Below, piece after piece: positions 54,919 through 63,696 of a stretch of DNA of 64,000 nt. Positions within the stretch are counted from its first letter, which is position 1. Every line of letters starts with the position of its first letter. The translations under genes were made by a program, and so were the position numbers. Below the pieces are notes generated by a model that was given only the letters and a program-made list of their open reading frames with translations, was not told the origin of the DNA and made no database searches. This DNA comes from Cyanobacteria bacterium OH_PDB_230 (GTDB lineage: Bacteria; Cyanobacteriota; Vampirovibrionia; Gastranaerophilales; Gastranaerophilaceae): contig JAEZSO010000002.1 of the NCBI GenBank assembly GCA_023421795.1, positions 310,001-374,000 of the forward strand, read 5' to 3'.

Positions 54919-56220
54919 TTGACTAACGCAGTAACAGGTAATGTAGGTTCAGTTTCAAATATAAATCAAAATCCGATAGTAGTTGATGCACAAATAGCTC
55001 CATCTGCTGTAGAAGCGTTTTCAACTACTACAGATGCAGTTGATCAATTTTCTACATCTATTGCTAACACTTCTTCAGAAATTGCTAATGTTGAATCTCA
55101 AATCAATGAAACAAAAGATGAGAAAAAGAAAGAAGATTTAAGAACAAGAAAAGAAAAATTACATAACCGTAAAAAAGAATTACAGTCACAAAAAGAAGCA
55201 TTAAAGGCAAAAATGGCGCAGTTAAAAGCTGAAATTGCCGGACACAAAGCTGAAACTGAAGCAGCAAGAGCAGAAATCAACGGCTTGACTGTTGAAAAAG
55301 CAGATTTAGAAGCAAGAATAAAAAATGAAAACAAAAATATTGCAGCTAAAAATGACATGTTAACAGGAGTAAATGCTAAAATAGCTGAAACAAAAACAGA
55401 ACTTGATAATACAGTAGCTGGATTGAATAAATCAGTTGCAGATTTAACAAAAAAATCTGAAGACGAACTAAAACAACAAAGAAAAGCTATTTCAGAAGCA
55501 ACTACTGAAGCTATGGAACTAGTTAAAAGCGGCGAAATAAAAGCAGAAGATATGCCAGCATACATTTCAGGCAAAATCGCTGATTTCACATCAGTTGGAA
55601 ACACACACGTAGCTTCCGGAATTGTTGATTCACAAAATTCAAAAGTTAAAATGCTTTGTTCTCAAATCGCAGGATATATAACAAATCAAGGAAATATCCA
55701 AGTTGCGATCAAAGCCTCAACAAATAAATTAAATTTGGTTTCACCTGCTCTTGAGTCTCTCAATAGCAACATCCAGTCAAAAAATACTACTTTAAAAGCC
55801 GGTGAAGCATTTCTTAGCTCTAAACAAGCAGAATTAAGCTATTCAAATACAGAATATGAGACTCAAGACGCTGAAATTGCCGGTATAGATGACGAAATCG
55901 CATCAATTGATTCTCAAATCGCTGCTTCAGAAATCGAAGTTGCTCAACCTGAACAAGCTGCTAAAGAAACAAGCGTTCAATATCCGCAATTCTTTATGTC
56001 AAGACAAGGCGGAGCCGGACTTAACATAAATATAGACGAAGAATTTGCTAAAATTGATGCTAAGTCAGCAGCTACAAAGGATGTTAAAAATTCTGATATC
56101 GATGGATTAAAAGTAAAAATGTCAGAAGCAGATAAATTAATCACTACTTTAAGAAATCACTTATCAGACACAGCTCAAAAAATCATCAACGAAAGATTAG
56201 AAGCAACAAAAAGAAGATAA
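54919..56220 (+). CDS. Long coiled-coil protein upstream of ftsZ
   Basis: 433 residues from a TTG at 54919 with GAGG eight bases upstream; an ATG at 54880 would add 13 residues without a ribosome site. Short N-terminal Asn/Val-rich lead, then an almost unbroken coiled coil rich in Glu, Lys and Ala (about 50-200 and again 270-350), with a break PEQAAKETSVQYPQFFMSRQGGAGLNINIDEEF near 360. No signal peptide or membrane segment. Cytoskeletal- or adaptor-like. It ends with its own strong terminator, so it is not clearly co-transcribed with ftsZ. Confidence 0.65.
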   Translation: MTNAVTGNVGSVSNINQNPIVVDAQIAPSAVEAFSTTTDAVDQFSTSIANTSSEIANVESQINETKDEKKKEDLRTRKEKLHNRKKELQSQKEALKAKMAQLKAEIAGHKAETEAARAEINGLTVEKADLEARIKNENKNIAAKNDMLTGVNAKIAETKTELDNTVAGLNKSVADLTKKSEDELKQQRKAISEATTEAMELVKSGEIKAEDMPAYISGKIADFTSVGNTHVASGIVDSQNSKVKMLCSQIAGYITNQGNIQVAIKASTNKLNLVSPALESLNSNIQSKNTTLKAGEAFLSSKQAELSYSNTEYETQDAEIAGIDDEIASIDSQIAASEIEVAQPEQAAKETSVQYPQFFMSRQGGAGLNINIDEEFAKIDAKSAATKDVKNSDIDGLKVKMSEADKLITTLRNHLSDTAQKIINERLEATKRR

Positions 56221-56256
56221 CATACACGCATAAACAAGTCGCCGAAACGATAACGG

Positions 56257-56290
56257 AAAAGACAGCTTTTGAAAGCTGTCTTTTTTTGTT
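56257..56290 (+). terminator. Terminator of the coiled-coil gene
   Basis: AAAAGACAGCTTT/AAAGCTGTCTTTT perfect stem with long T-run, 36 bases past the stop. Confidence 0.85.
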
Positions 56291-56344
56291 TTATTTTATA
56301 AGGTTTCTATAATTTCAATACAGGGTTAAATTTTAAAAAAAAAT

Positions 56345-56370
56345 TTGAACTTATATTAAAATTCTATAAT
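56345..56370 (+). promoter_or_regulatory. Possible ftsZ promoter
   Basis: TTGAAC (56345-56350) and TATAAT (56365-56370) with a short 14-base spacer, or TAATAT (56367-56372) at 16 bases. The leader to ftsZ is long (about 165 bases) and contains AATAACCTT twice, 16 bases apart (56449, 56465). No other structure is clear in this 318-base gap apart from the preceding terminator. Confidence 0.35.
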
Positions 56371-56538
56371 ATTTTTATTGGTTTTTCTTTACTAATTTCT
56401 ATATTTAAAATAGTATATAGGTAGTTATTTTATAGCAGGATTATTTGAAATAACCTTATTAGAGAATAACCTTTCACAAACCGTAATGGATAGTAATCGG
56501 TTGAAATGTATTAGTAGAAAAAATAAGAGGGCCTATTA

Positions 56539-57720
56539 GTGGAAAATTTTGGACCAGATATTTTCGGAAGAAAAGACAAAGAACCAGCCATGAGTTCTTC
56601 AGCGGGCTTTGCCCCATCACCTGTAGCTAATCCTGCAAATATTAAAGTTGTAGGTGTAGGCGGCGGCGGCGGCAATGCTGTTAACAGAATGATTAAAGCC
56701 GGACTTGGCGGCGTTGATTTTTGGGCGATGAATACAGATGCTCAAGTTTTAGAAATGTCTACAGCTGAAAATAAAATTAGATTAGGAAACAAATTAACAA
56801 GTGGTCTTGGAGCCGGTGGAGATCCGGGAATCGGCGAAAAAGCAGCCGAAGAAACAAGAGATCACATTGTGCAAGCATTAGACGGCGCGGATATGGTGTT
56901 CGTTACTGCAGGAATGGGTGGCGGTACAGGAACAGGTGCTGCTCCAGTAGTTGCTAAAATTGCCAAAGAACTTGGCGCTTTAACAATCGGTGTTGTTACA
57001 AAACCTTTCAGCTTTGAAGGTAAAAGAAGATTAAATCAAGCATTGCAAGGTCTTGAAAAATTAAAAGAAACAGTTGATGCTTTGATTGTTATCCCTAATG
57101 ATAAATTGTTAGAAGTAGTTGAAAGAAGAACTACAATGAGAGAAGCTTTCCAAGTGGTAGATGAAGTTCTATTACGCGGTGTTCAAGGTATTTCTGATAT
57201 CATTACAGTTCCTGGACTTATTAACGTTGACTTTGCTGACGTTAAAGCTGTTATGCAATCTTCAGGTTCAGCGTTAATGGGTATCGGTAGAGGTACCGGC
57301 GAAGGTAGAGCAATGGAAGCTGCTAAGTTAGCTATCAATTCTCCGCTTCTTGAAACATCAATAAACGGTGCTTCAGGTATCATTATGAACGTCACAGGCG
57401 GTTCAGATATGACACTTCACGAAGTTACTGAAGCTGCTCAAGTTATTCACGATGCGGTTCTTGATGATGCAATCGTTACTTTCGGTTCTGTTATCGATGA
57501 TAGAATCCAGGGCGAAATTCAGATTACAGTTATCGCAACAGGTTTTGAACTTAAAAATACAGGAATGCCTCAATACAGAAAAGAGCAAGAGCCTGCTGCA
57601 AAACCTATAAATGTTGCTGATTTCTTCTCCGGTTCGTTTAACACGCAACCAACCGCAACAAAATCTACTCAAGAATTGGCAACAAATATCCTTGATATTC
57701 CTGAATTCTTGAAAAAGTAA
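56539..57720 (+). CDS. ftsZ: Cell division protein FtsZ
   Basis: Tubulin-like GTPase forming the division ring. GTG start with AAGAGGGC seven bases upstream; 393 residues. N-terminal disordered lead, GVGGGGGNAVNRMI, tubulin signature GGGTGTGAAPVVAKIAKELGALTIGVVTKPF, GAGGDPGIGEKAAEE, and the C-terminal peptide DIPEFLKK that binds FtsA/ZipA-type partners. ftsA and ftsQ are not adjacent. Confidence 0.97.
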   Translation: MENFGPDIFGRKDKEPAMSSSAGFAPSPVANPANIKVVGVGGGGGNAVNRMIKAGLGGVDFWAMNTDAQVLEMSTAENKIRLGNKLTSGLGAGGDPGIGEKAAEETRDHIVQALDGADMVFVTAGMGGGTGTGAAPVVAKIAKELGALTIGVVTKPFSFEGKRRLNQALQGLEKLKETVDALIVIPNDKLLEVVERRTTMREAFQVVDEVLLRGVQGISDIITVPGLINVDFADVKAVMQSSGSALMGIGRGTGEGRAMEAAKLAINSPLLETSINGASGIIMNVTGGSDMTLHEVTEAAQVIHDAVLDDAIVTFGSVIDDRIQGEIQITVIATGFELKNTGMPQYRKEQEPAAKPINVADFFSGSFNTQPTATKSTQELATNILDIPEFLKK

Positions 57721-57735
57721 TAACTTTTAAATATA

Positions 57736-57767
57736 AAAAGACCGCTTCTTGAGAGGCGGTTTTTTTA
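57736..57767 (+). terminator. Terminator of ftsZ
   Basis: ACCGC...GCGGT with inner TCT/AGA, seven Ts, 16 bases after the ftsZ stop. Confidence 0.8.
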
Positions 57768-57824
57768 TGGCAAATTTTTTATTTTTGAGTTTTTAAATTC
57801 AAACAATTACTTACAAAACGACCA

Positions 57825-59459
57825 ATGATTAATTCTATATCTTTTTTAAATTATATATATTCAGATAAAAAGGCTTTGCCCCAGTCTAAAACTAATGCAA
57901 AGGGCATTCCAAGTGCTTTTTTGTTAAAGGATGACGTCTTTGTTAAGTCAACAAGCTCAAATCCAATAAAAAAAGCGAACTTTTCTTCTTCGGTTTCATT
58001 TGGCTCGGCGCTTTCTGCTGAAACGGTCCTTGATAAAATGAATTCCCAATTAATGGATGTTTCGGTTGAAGACATAGATGGCATTATCGAGGGATTTCCC
58101 TCTGAAGACAAAGATTTGGTGTTGGATATTTTAAAGCGGGCGACTCAATTCGGTAATATAGAAAGTATGAATTCTATATATGATTCGGTAATTGATGAGA
58201 AATCAAAGGGATACGGATGTTTTTCTTTTACAGACCCCAGGGCAAACAGCCTTATTGAAACATTCAGTTATTTAGCCGCCAAGAAAGCTTTCTCGCGTGA
58301 TCCTGCTGATTTTGTAGATCAGGATTTCATAGGTTACAGGAAAAAGGGTGCCTTTTTGCTTGATAAAACCATTCTGTCTAAGCTTCAAACAAACAGGGAC
58401 CTACTCGTACAAACAACCAGAAATGATTATAAATTGATTTATCCGGAAGGATGGGATAGCGGCATAACGGCGTTTAACCTTACTACGGTGGATGATATCA
58501 GAAAAAGAACTAAAAAATTGTACAATCTTACAAAAAAACTGCAAGAAAAGAATGGACTTTCCAAAGAAGATGCGTTGTCAGAGGCTTTGATTTACGATAC
58601 TAAGAAGGCTTTGAAAAATATCGGCTTAGATAAAAAGTTAACTGTTATAAAAAACAATAACATTGATTTTTCAAAAAAACCTACTTCTGAAGATATAGCT
58701 TCTCAATTAAGTTCAAGAAAGTTTGATTTAAACGGTTTTGAAAATATGATAAAAAGCCAAAGAGGCTCAAGAGATGTTGCTCTGGAAATTCTTCAAAAAG
58801 ATGCCCGTATTATGAGCATGAGAGAGCTTGGGTTAATTGCTAAAAAAACGCACACCCAAATCGTTGAGTTGGCAGAGTCAAAAAATGTCAAGGAAGATGA
58901 GATATTTTATCTTCTCCCCCTTATAAATAAAAGTTATAACCTTATTGCTCTTCAATACCAACAGGTAAATAACATTCCTGAATCACAGTTTGTTCTTGAC
59001 AGAGATATGCTGAAAAACAACACCAAAGCCAAAATGGTAGTTGTACTTGACGACTATGTAGGCAGTGGTGATAGTTTAAAAAATGCAAGATATTTTTTAA
59101 GGCAGCTTTATAAAGGGGAATTGGTTCTGGCGCCTTGTGTTTCGACCAAAACCGGCGCTAAATTTATTGATCTTGTTTCCAAAGAAGATGATAAATGTAC
59201 TTTTATGCCGGGATCTATCATAAATTCTTATTTCGATTCACCTGAGTTCTTGTCCAAAGACAATAAATATTCTTATTATGATGTGATTGGAAAAGCCGGT
59301 TGGGGTAAAGTTCAGGCGAATATCGTGTTCCCTTATATGGCTCCTGACAACAATACGAGTTTCTTTGCGGATAACATAGCATCAAATTATACTTTTAATT
59401 CAGCCGGAATAAAAAAATCCGACGAAGGTGATTCATATTATTTTTGTGAACCCGATTAA
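57825..59459 (+). CDS. Phosphoribosyltransferase-like protein with SFG motif
   Basis: 544 residues. Low-complexity N-terminus with VSFG (F59-G60). The C-terminal 170 residues contain AKMVVVLDDYVGSGDSLKNARYFLRQLYKGELVLAPCVSTKTG, close to the PRPP-binding VVLVDDVxxTGxTL loop of type I phosphoribosyltransferases. The middle is helical and unrecognised (KNVKEDEIFYLLPLINKSYNLIALQYQQVNN). No signal peptide. It is separated from ftsZ by a terminator and converges on the M16 gene 11 bases away. The nucleobase substrate is unknown. Confidence 0.6.
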   Translation: MINSISFLNYIYSDKKALPQSKTNAKGIPSAFLLKDDVFVKSTSSNPIKKANFSSSVSFGSALSAETVLDKMNSQLMDVSVEDIDGIIEGFPSEDKDLVLDILKRATQFGNIESMNSIYDSVIDEKSKGYGCFSFTDPRANSLIETFSYLAAKKAFSRDPADFVDQDFIGYRKKGAFLLDKTILSKLQTNRDLLVQTTRNDYKLIYPEGWDSGITAFNLTTVDDIRKRTKKLYNLTKKLQEKNGLSKEDALSEALIYDTKKALKNIGLDKKLTVIKNNNIDFSKKPTSEDIASQLSSRKFDLNGFENMIKSQRGSRDVALEILQKDARIMSMRELGLIAKKTHTQIVELAESKNVKEDEIFYLLPLINKSYNLIALQYQQVNNIPESQFVLDRDMLKNNTKAKMVVVLDDYVGSGDSLKNARYFLRQLYKGELVLAPCVSTKTGAKFIDLVSKEDDKCTFMPGSIINSYFDSPEFLSKDNKYSYYDVIGKAGWGKVQANIVFPYMAPDNNTSFFADNIASNYTFNSAGIKKSDEGDSYYFCEPD

Positions 59460-59470
59460 TTTTGATTGAA

Positions 59471-62305
59471 TTATATTTCTTTTATCCCCGCTTCTTTAAG
59501 GGATTTTTCGCTGGCCAAAATAGAAGTTATGGGTTGAGAATTAAATGCATAAACTGCGGCGTTTTTAACATCTTGAGCCGTTACTTTTTCGATTGCTTCT
59601 AGAAGTTTTTTTGTTTTGTCTATTCCATAAGGAGTAGATTTTGAATCAGCCAAAGCGATAGTTTTGTCTATTGATGTCTCAAGCGAATTTAAAATATTGT
59701 TTTTCAGTATTAATTTTGCCTTATCTAATTCTTTTTGAGTCACTTGTTCGGTTTTTAATTTATTTATGTGTTTGTCGAAACCAGCCAAGGATTTATTGAT
59801 GTTTTCCGGGGTATTATTGGGGTCGTTCGGGTCATCTGTTGTCGTTAAGATGTTTAACTTTATTGTAGAAGTGTCTCCGAAAGTTTCAACTTTTGATGCA
59901 ACGTAATAAGCAAGTTTCTGGTCTTCTCTAAGGTCTGTAAACAGCCTCGAACTTGAATTGCCGCCTAAAACCATATTCAGAACCTTCAATTTGGCCTGAT
60001 CCTCTATATTGCCTGATGTTTTAAATTTATAGGCTCTAATTATTTCTGCCTGACATCTTTGTTCTGTTTCGGTTAAGATTTTTTCTGTTTCATTTGGCAT
60101 ATATGTATTTACAGGTTTGCTCTCGAATTGTTTTAAAGTCGGAATTCCGACAGATAGTGAATTCATAAATTTATCGGCAATTTGAGGATTCTTTTCTGTG
60201 GGTGCTGATAAAATTGCCTGTCCTGATGCATTTGCCAAGATTGTTTGATAAAGCGTCTGGATTTTATCAAGCGAAACTGATTCAAGGCTTTTTAACGCTT
60301 CAGTTTTGCCTGCCATAAATTTTAGATATGGATTTAGAGCCGGATTAAGTTTATCTTCGGCACTTTTTTGTGAACCTTCCAGTAGTTCTTTTGTTCTTTG
60401 TTTTGCAATGTTGAAGTCTTCATTTGTGAATCTTGGGTTCAGAAGCACTTCTTTTGTCATCCCCAAAGCTTGCTCAACATTTTGGTTAATGGTTTTGCCT
60501 GTTGCGTACAGGCCTGTTGGGCATACGCCAAAGCCTATTTCTATGTTTGATTTTTCCAATTCTTCGTTAAAAGATTGCTTGTCTCTGAACGCTGAACCTC
60601 TATTTAGCATTTGTTCAAGAATCAATAGTTCCGGCTCTGATACATCAAGATACTTTGGCAGGTTTAAACTCAAATGATAAGCAGAAAAATCGCTTTCCAC
60701 AGGGTTTATTGCCACTTCAATGTTGTTTTGAAGATGGTATTCTTTCACTTTTGAATGAAAATCCGTTGATTTGGCTGATGAACTGCCGAAAGCTATTTGT
60801 GCCGGCTTTGTTGAATTCGCTTTCTTGTAGTTGTCCAAGATAGTTTCACTTGATGATGTGTGCGGGTGCATTACGCTTATTGAGGTCTTGTTTAAGTCGA
60901 GGTATTTTTTTACCGCGTTCTGAATATCTTGAGGAGTAAGTGAATCTAAGATGTTTTTGTAATTTGTCAGGTAATTAAAATCGTTATCCAGAAGGGCGCT
61001 TGAAATAAATTCGTTTAGGCTAATAGAACTTTCGTTTCCTTCAGATAATGACATTTTTAATTTGTTGACCGCTATTTGGATTTCTTCTTTTGATGGCGGA
61101 TTTTGGGATAATTTTGCAATTTCTTTATAAATTATTTTTAGAGCTTCTTCGCATTTTTCTTTTGGAGTTGCTGCTGCTATGAAAATAGCTTGTTTGTCGT
61201 CGTTTTTGCCGCCTACTTTTTCCATGGAAAATTCAGCCTCACAAAGCAGAGGCTCTAAAGCCTTTGTCAATCTTGCATTAGTGTATCCCGTAAGCATTAC
61301 GGATAAGACTTCCATTGCAACTTTATCTTTGGTATTTGTGTTTTCCGGACCTACAAACCCCATATTTATAATCGTGCCCGGGAAATTTGATTTGTTAATG
61401 TCAACTCTGACAGGGTTTTCTCTAGGGATTAAGGTCTCATATTTTTTGTTTTGGGATTGTGATTGATTTGTTTTGGTGAAATTTTTTGCAATAAGGTCTA
61501 TCGCCTCTTCCGGTTTCACGTCGCCTGTAACTACAGTTACGGAGTTGTCAGGGGTGTACCAGGTGTTGTAATAATTAACCACATCTTCTCTTGTAATGGA
61601 GTTTATATTTTGGATATTGCCCGCTATCATATCTTGAGAGGTGGAGTTGATTTGATACAGATTCTTTAATGCAATATTTCTTCCGATATTGAACGGTTTA
61701 TCAGCGTACATGCTTATTTCGGATGTTACAGGCCCCTTTTCTTTTGTAAGCTGGTCTTGTGCAAATTTGGGGTTTTGAACCTGGTCGGCATGAAGCTCTA
61801 TTATATTTTTAAGATAATCACTGTTTAAAAGCTGCGATTTAACGTAATAATTTGTTTGGTTATATCCGGTAGCAGCATTTGTGTAGCCGCCTAAATCAGA
61901 AACTTTCTGGAAAAATTCGCCAGGGCCGAGTTTTTCTGTGCCGTTAAAAAGATTATGTTCTATGTAATGGCTTATACCTCTTAGGTTGTCAGGTTCATTC
62001 ATAGACCCTACGTTGAAAGATGTTTTGACAACTACAGGTCCTTCCTTGGGTAATATTAATACTTTTTGGCCTGTTGAAAGCTTGTACAATTGCCCCGGTT
62101 CTTTACACTCAGGTATCGGTATATAAGCAATTCTTTTGTAAGGGACAGGCGTTTTGATGCCTATTTGGGCTGCTGCGACAGGGTTTGATGAAAGAGTGGT
62201 CGAATTTGTGTTTTTAACATCAGAATTCGTATCAGATTTGTTCTCTGATACTATCGGGGCACCTTTAAAAGCTATTTTGTTTAGATTAAACGGTATTATA
62301 TTCAT
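59471..62305 (-). CDS. M16-family zinc metallopeptidase with FKG motif
   Basis: Full-length inverzincin of 944 residues. N-terminal FNLNKIAFKG (F13-K14-G15), then a Ser/Thr/Asn-rich linker. Two M16 halves: active N-half with HYIEH (H113-x-x-E116-H117) and a distal TKEKGPVTSEISMYADKP carrying the third ligand Glu; the C-half is the inactive partner (KFMAGKTEALKSLES, SSRLFTDLREDQKLAYYVASKVETFG, AYKFKTSGN). No signal peptide despite many M16 proteins being exported. Peptide substrates only inferred. Confidence 0.85.
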   Translation of the reverse strand: MNIIPFNLNKIAFKGAPIVSENKSDTNSDVKNTNSTTLSSNPVAAAQIGIKTPVPYKRIAYIPIPECKEPGQLYKLSTGQKVLILPKEGPVVVKTSFNVGSMNEPDNLRGISHYIEHNLFNGTEKLGPGEFFQKVSDLGGYTNAATGYNQTNYYVKSQLLNSDYLKNIIELHADQVQNPKFAQDQLTKEKGPVTSEISMYADKPFNIGRNIALKNLYQINSTSQDMIAGNIQNINSITREDVVNYYNTWYTPDNSVTVVTGDVKPEEAIDLIAKNFTKTNQSQSQNKKYETLIPRENPVRVDINKSNFPGTIINMGFVGPENTNTKDKVAMEVLSVMLTGYTNARLTKALEPLLCEAEFSMEKVGGKNDDKQAIFIAAATPKEKCEEALKIIYKEIAKLSQNPPSKEEIQIAVNKLKMSLSEGNESSISLNEFISSALLDNDFNYLTNYKNILDSLTPQDIQNAVKKYLDLNKTSISVMHPHTSSSETILDNYKKANSTKPAQIAFGSSSAKSTDFHSKVKEYHLQNNIEVAINPVESDFSAYHLSLNLPKYLDVSEPELLILEQMLNRGSAFRDKQSFNEELEKSNIEIGFGVCPTGLYATGKTINQNVEQALGMTKEVLLNPRFTNEDFNIAKQRTKELLEGSQKSAEDKLNPALNPYLKFMAGKTEALKSLESVSLDKIQTLYQTILANASGQAILSAPTEKNPQIADKFMNSLSVGIPTLKQFESKPVNTYMPNETEKILTETEQRCQAEIIRAYKFKTSGNIEDQAKLKVLNMVLGGNSSSRLFTDLREDQKLAYYVASKVETFGDTSTIKLNILTTTDDPNDPNNTPENINKSLAGFDKHINKLKTEQVTQKELDKAKLILKNNILNSLETSIDKTIALADSKSTPYGIDKTKKLLEAIEKVTAQDVKNAAVYAFNSQPITSILASEKSLKEAGIKEI

Positions 62306-62411
62306 TTGCGCAAAAATTACCTGACTTACATATTTATTAAAGGCATGAAGATGCTTTAAATTAACAATAATCAGGACTAAATTACTAAAAATTTACAAAA
62401 TGAAACTAGTT

Positions 62412-62951
62412 TTACCTGATTTCCGGTTTCAGTTTGCTGAATAATTCACAGTCAAGGAAGGCGCTGTTTATATAATAAGCTTGCCTTAAAGTCCCTTCAT
62501 GTTTGAATCCAAGCCTTCTTGCGACGGCTTTGCTCCTGAAGTTGGTTTGCGTGGTTTTGATTTCTATTCTATGCAATCCCAACTCATTAAATGCAAAGTT
62601 CAAAAATTTTTGGCAGCAATCTGTTATTATTCCTTTATGCTGGTAGTCTTCGTCAAGACAATATCCCAATGATGCGGATTTATTCAGTCGGTCTATGTTC
62701 GTAATCCCCATTGTGCCTACTAAAACGTCATCAAGCCATATTCCAAGATCTATCGAAGGAGCTTTAAATTCATCTTGAGAAAGGGATTTTAAATATTGTT
62801 TTTCGTGTTCTATTGTTCTTATGAAATTCACCCAGTTAAGCCATTTTTTGAAGTGGTCTCTATTTTTTTCAATAAAATCGAAAAGCTGCTTTGCTTCTTT
62901 TACCTGTAAGTGTTTTAGAGTCAAGTTTTGTCTTACTTTAATTTTCAGCAT
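62412..62951 (-). CDS. GNAT-family N-acetyltransferase (RimJ/RimL-like)
   Basis: 179 residues. RNLTLKHLQVKEAKQLFDFIEKNRDHFKKWLNWV, GIWLDDVLVGTMGITNIDRLNKSASLGYCLDEDYQHKGI (acetyl-CoA loop near QHKGI), HRIEIKTTQTNFRSKAVARRLGFKHEGTLRQAYYINSAFLDCELFSKL. This is the ribosomal-protein or small-molecule N-acetyltransferase subgroup; the target is unknown. Monocistronic. Confidence 0.88.
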   Translation of the reverse strand: MLKIKVRQNLTLKHLQVKEAKQLFDFIEKNRDHFKKWLNWVNFIRTIEHEKQYLKSLSQDEFKAPSIDLGIWLDDVLVGTMGITNIDRLNKSASLGYCLDEDYQHKGIITDCCQKFLNFAFNELGLHRIEIKTTQTNFRSKAVARRLGFKHEGTLRQAYYINSAFLDCELFSKLKPEIR

Positions 62952-63055
62952 TTAAAAGTCCTTACCTTTAGCTTAAATACAAATTCTTCGGAGATTTCCC
63001 TTTTATTTATATTTCCCAACTTTTACAAGGTGCTAACATTATTTGAATAAGCATT

Positions 63056-63149
63056 AGTTCTGGCGAAGCTTAGAAATGCGAAGTGAAATTCTGGCATAAA
63101 AAAAAGAACCCCGAAAGGTTCTTTTAAATGGTGCCCTGGGCCAGACTTG
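63056..63149 (-). repeat. Direct repeat copy 1: tRNA-Leu tail plus terminator
   Basis: A 94-base copy of 63232-63323 differing by a few bases in the A-run region. It holds the 3' part of the tRNA (ending tggtgccctgggccag... on +) and the terminator hairpin AAAAGAACC/GGTTCTTTT, but no full tRNA. Confidence 0.75.
63097..63125 (-). terminator. Terminator in repeat copy 1
   Basis: Minus-strand AAAAGAACC TTTCGG GGTTCTTTT followed by more Ts. Second copy at 63274-63299. Confidence 0.65.
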
Positions 63150-63231
63150 TTTAAGGATGTAGTCGAGGCAATAGGCCGAGACGTACAATACTTTAATGCT
63201 GGTAATTGCGAAGCAAATAGCAGTAAACCGC

Positions 63232-63323
63232 AGTTCTGGCGAAGCTTAGAAATGCGAAGTGAAATTCTGGCACAAAAAAGAACCCCGAAAGGTTCTTTTA
63301 AATGGTGCCCTGGGCCAGACTTG
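63232..63323 (-). repeat. Direct repeat copy 2: tRNA-Leu tail plus terminator
   Basis: The copy adjoining the intact tRNA-Leu. Unit spacing to copy 1 is 176 bases; the 82 bases between are unlike either copy. Confidence 0.75.
63274..63299 (-). terminator. Terminator of tRNA-Leu
   Basis: Minus-strand AAAAGAACC/GGTTCTTTT with a T-run, three bases after the CCA end of the tRNA. Confidence 0.7.
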
Positions 63324-63391
63324 AACTGGCACTAGGGGTAAGCCTAATCGGATTTTAAGTCCGACGCGTCTACCGGTTCCGCCACCAGGGC
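63303..63391 (-). tRNA. tRNA-Leu (anticodon TAA)
   Basis: 89 bases including CCA, minus strand. Acceptor GCCCTGG/CCAGGGC with discriminator A, D-arm GGCGGAACCGGTAGACGC, anticodon stem TCGGA/TCCGA around CTTAAAA (anticodon TAA), a long variable arm typical of class II, and T-loop TTCAAGT. It reads UUA/UUG. Confidence 0.93.
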
Positions 63392-63521
63392 ATCATGTAG
63401 TTAAAATAGTAATATAAAAAATTTTTAATGTCTAGTATCTGATTAATATTTTTCTTTTTTAGAGCCTGGTTTCAGAGGTCAGATAAAATTTTTTTCAAAT
63501 TGTGATTAAAATAAAAAGTTC

Positions 63522-63551
63522 TTGTTAAAAGCACATAAGATGTGCTAAGAT
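63522..63551 (+). promoter_or_regulatory. Promoter of rny with an operator in its spacer
   Basis: TTGTTA (63522-63527), 18-base spacer, TAAGAT (63546-63551). GCACATAAGATGTGC (63531-63545), a 6-bp perfect inverted repeat around AAG, fills the spacer, the position where a repressor or an activator of a suboptimal spacer would bind. Confidence 0.5.
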
Positions 63552-63631
63552 ACTAGTAGATTATAAAGAAAAACAACAATTTTAGCTTATGAATATATGA
63601 ACTAAATTAAACAGTTTATTTTAAAATCAGA

Positions 63632-63661
63632 ACTCAAATATACTTCTGTGTATATTCGAGT
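63632..63661 (+). promoter_or_regulatory. Leader hairpin before rny
   Basis: ACTCAAATATAC and GTATATTCGAGT pair at 11 of 12 positions around a 6-base loop, about 35 bases before the proposed start codon. It may affect rny translation or RNA stability; RNase Y leaders are possible autoregulation sites. Confidence 0.4.
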
Positions 63662-63696
63662 GTATATGTATATAGTGAAGAACGAGGTATAGGACA

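Noticed and set aside
56221..56538. Small gene in the gap before ftsZ
   Set aside because: Stops in all frames and no ribosome site; holds a terminator, a possible promoter and a short direct repeat only.
63147..63335. 62-codon + frame across the tRNA-Leu repeats
   Set aside because: It consists of repeat, terminator and tRNA sequence read in the wrong strand.
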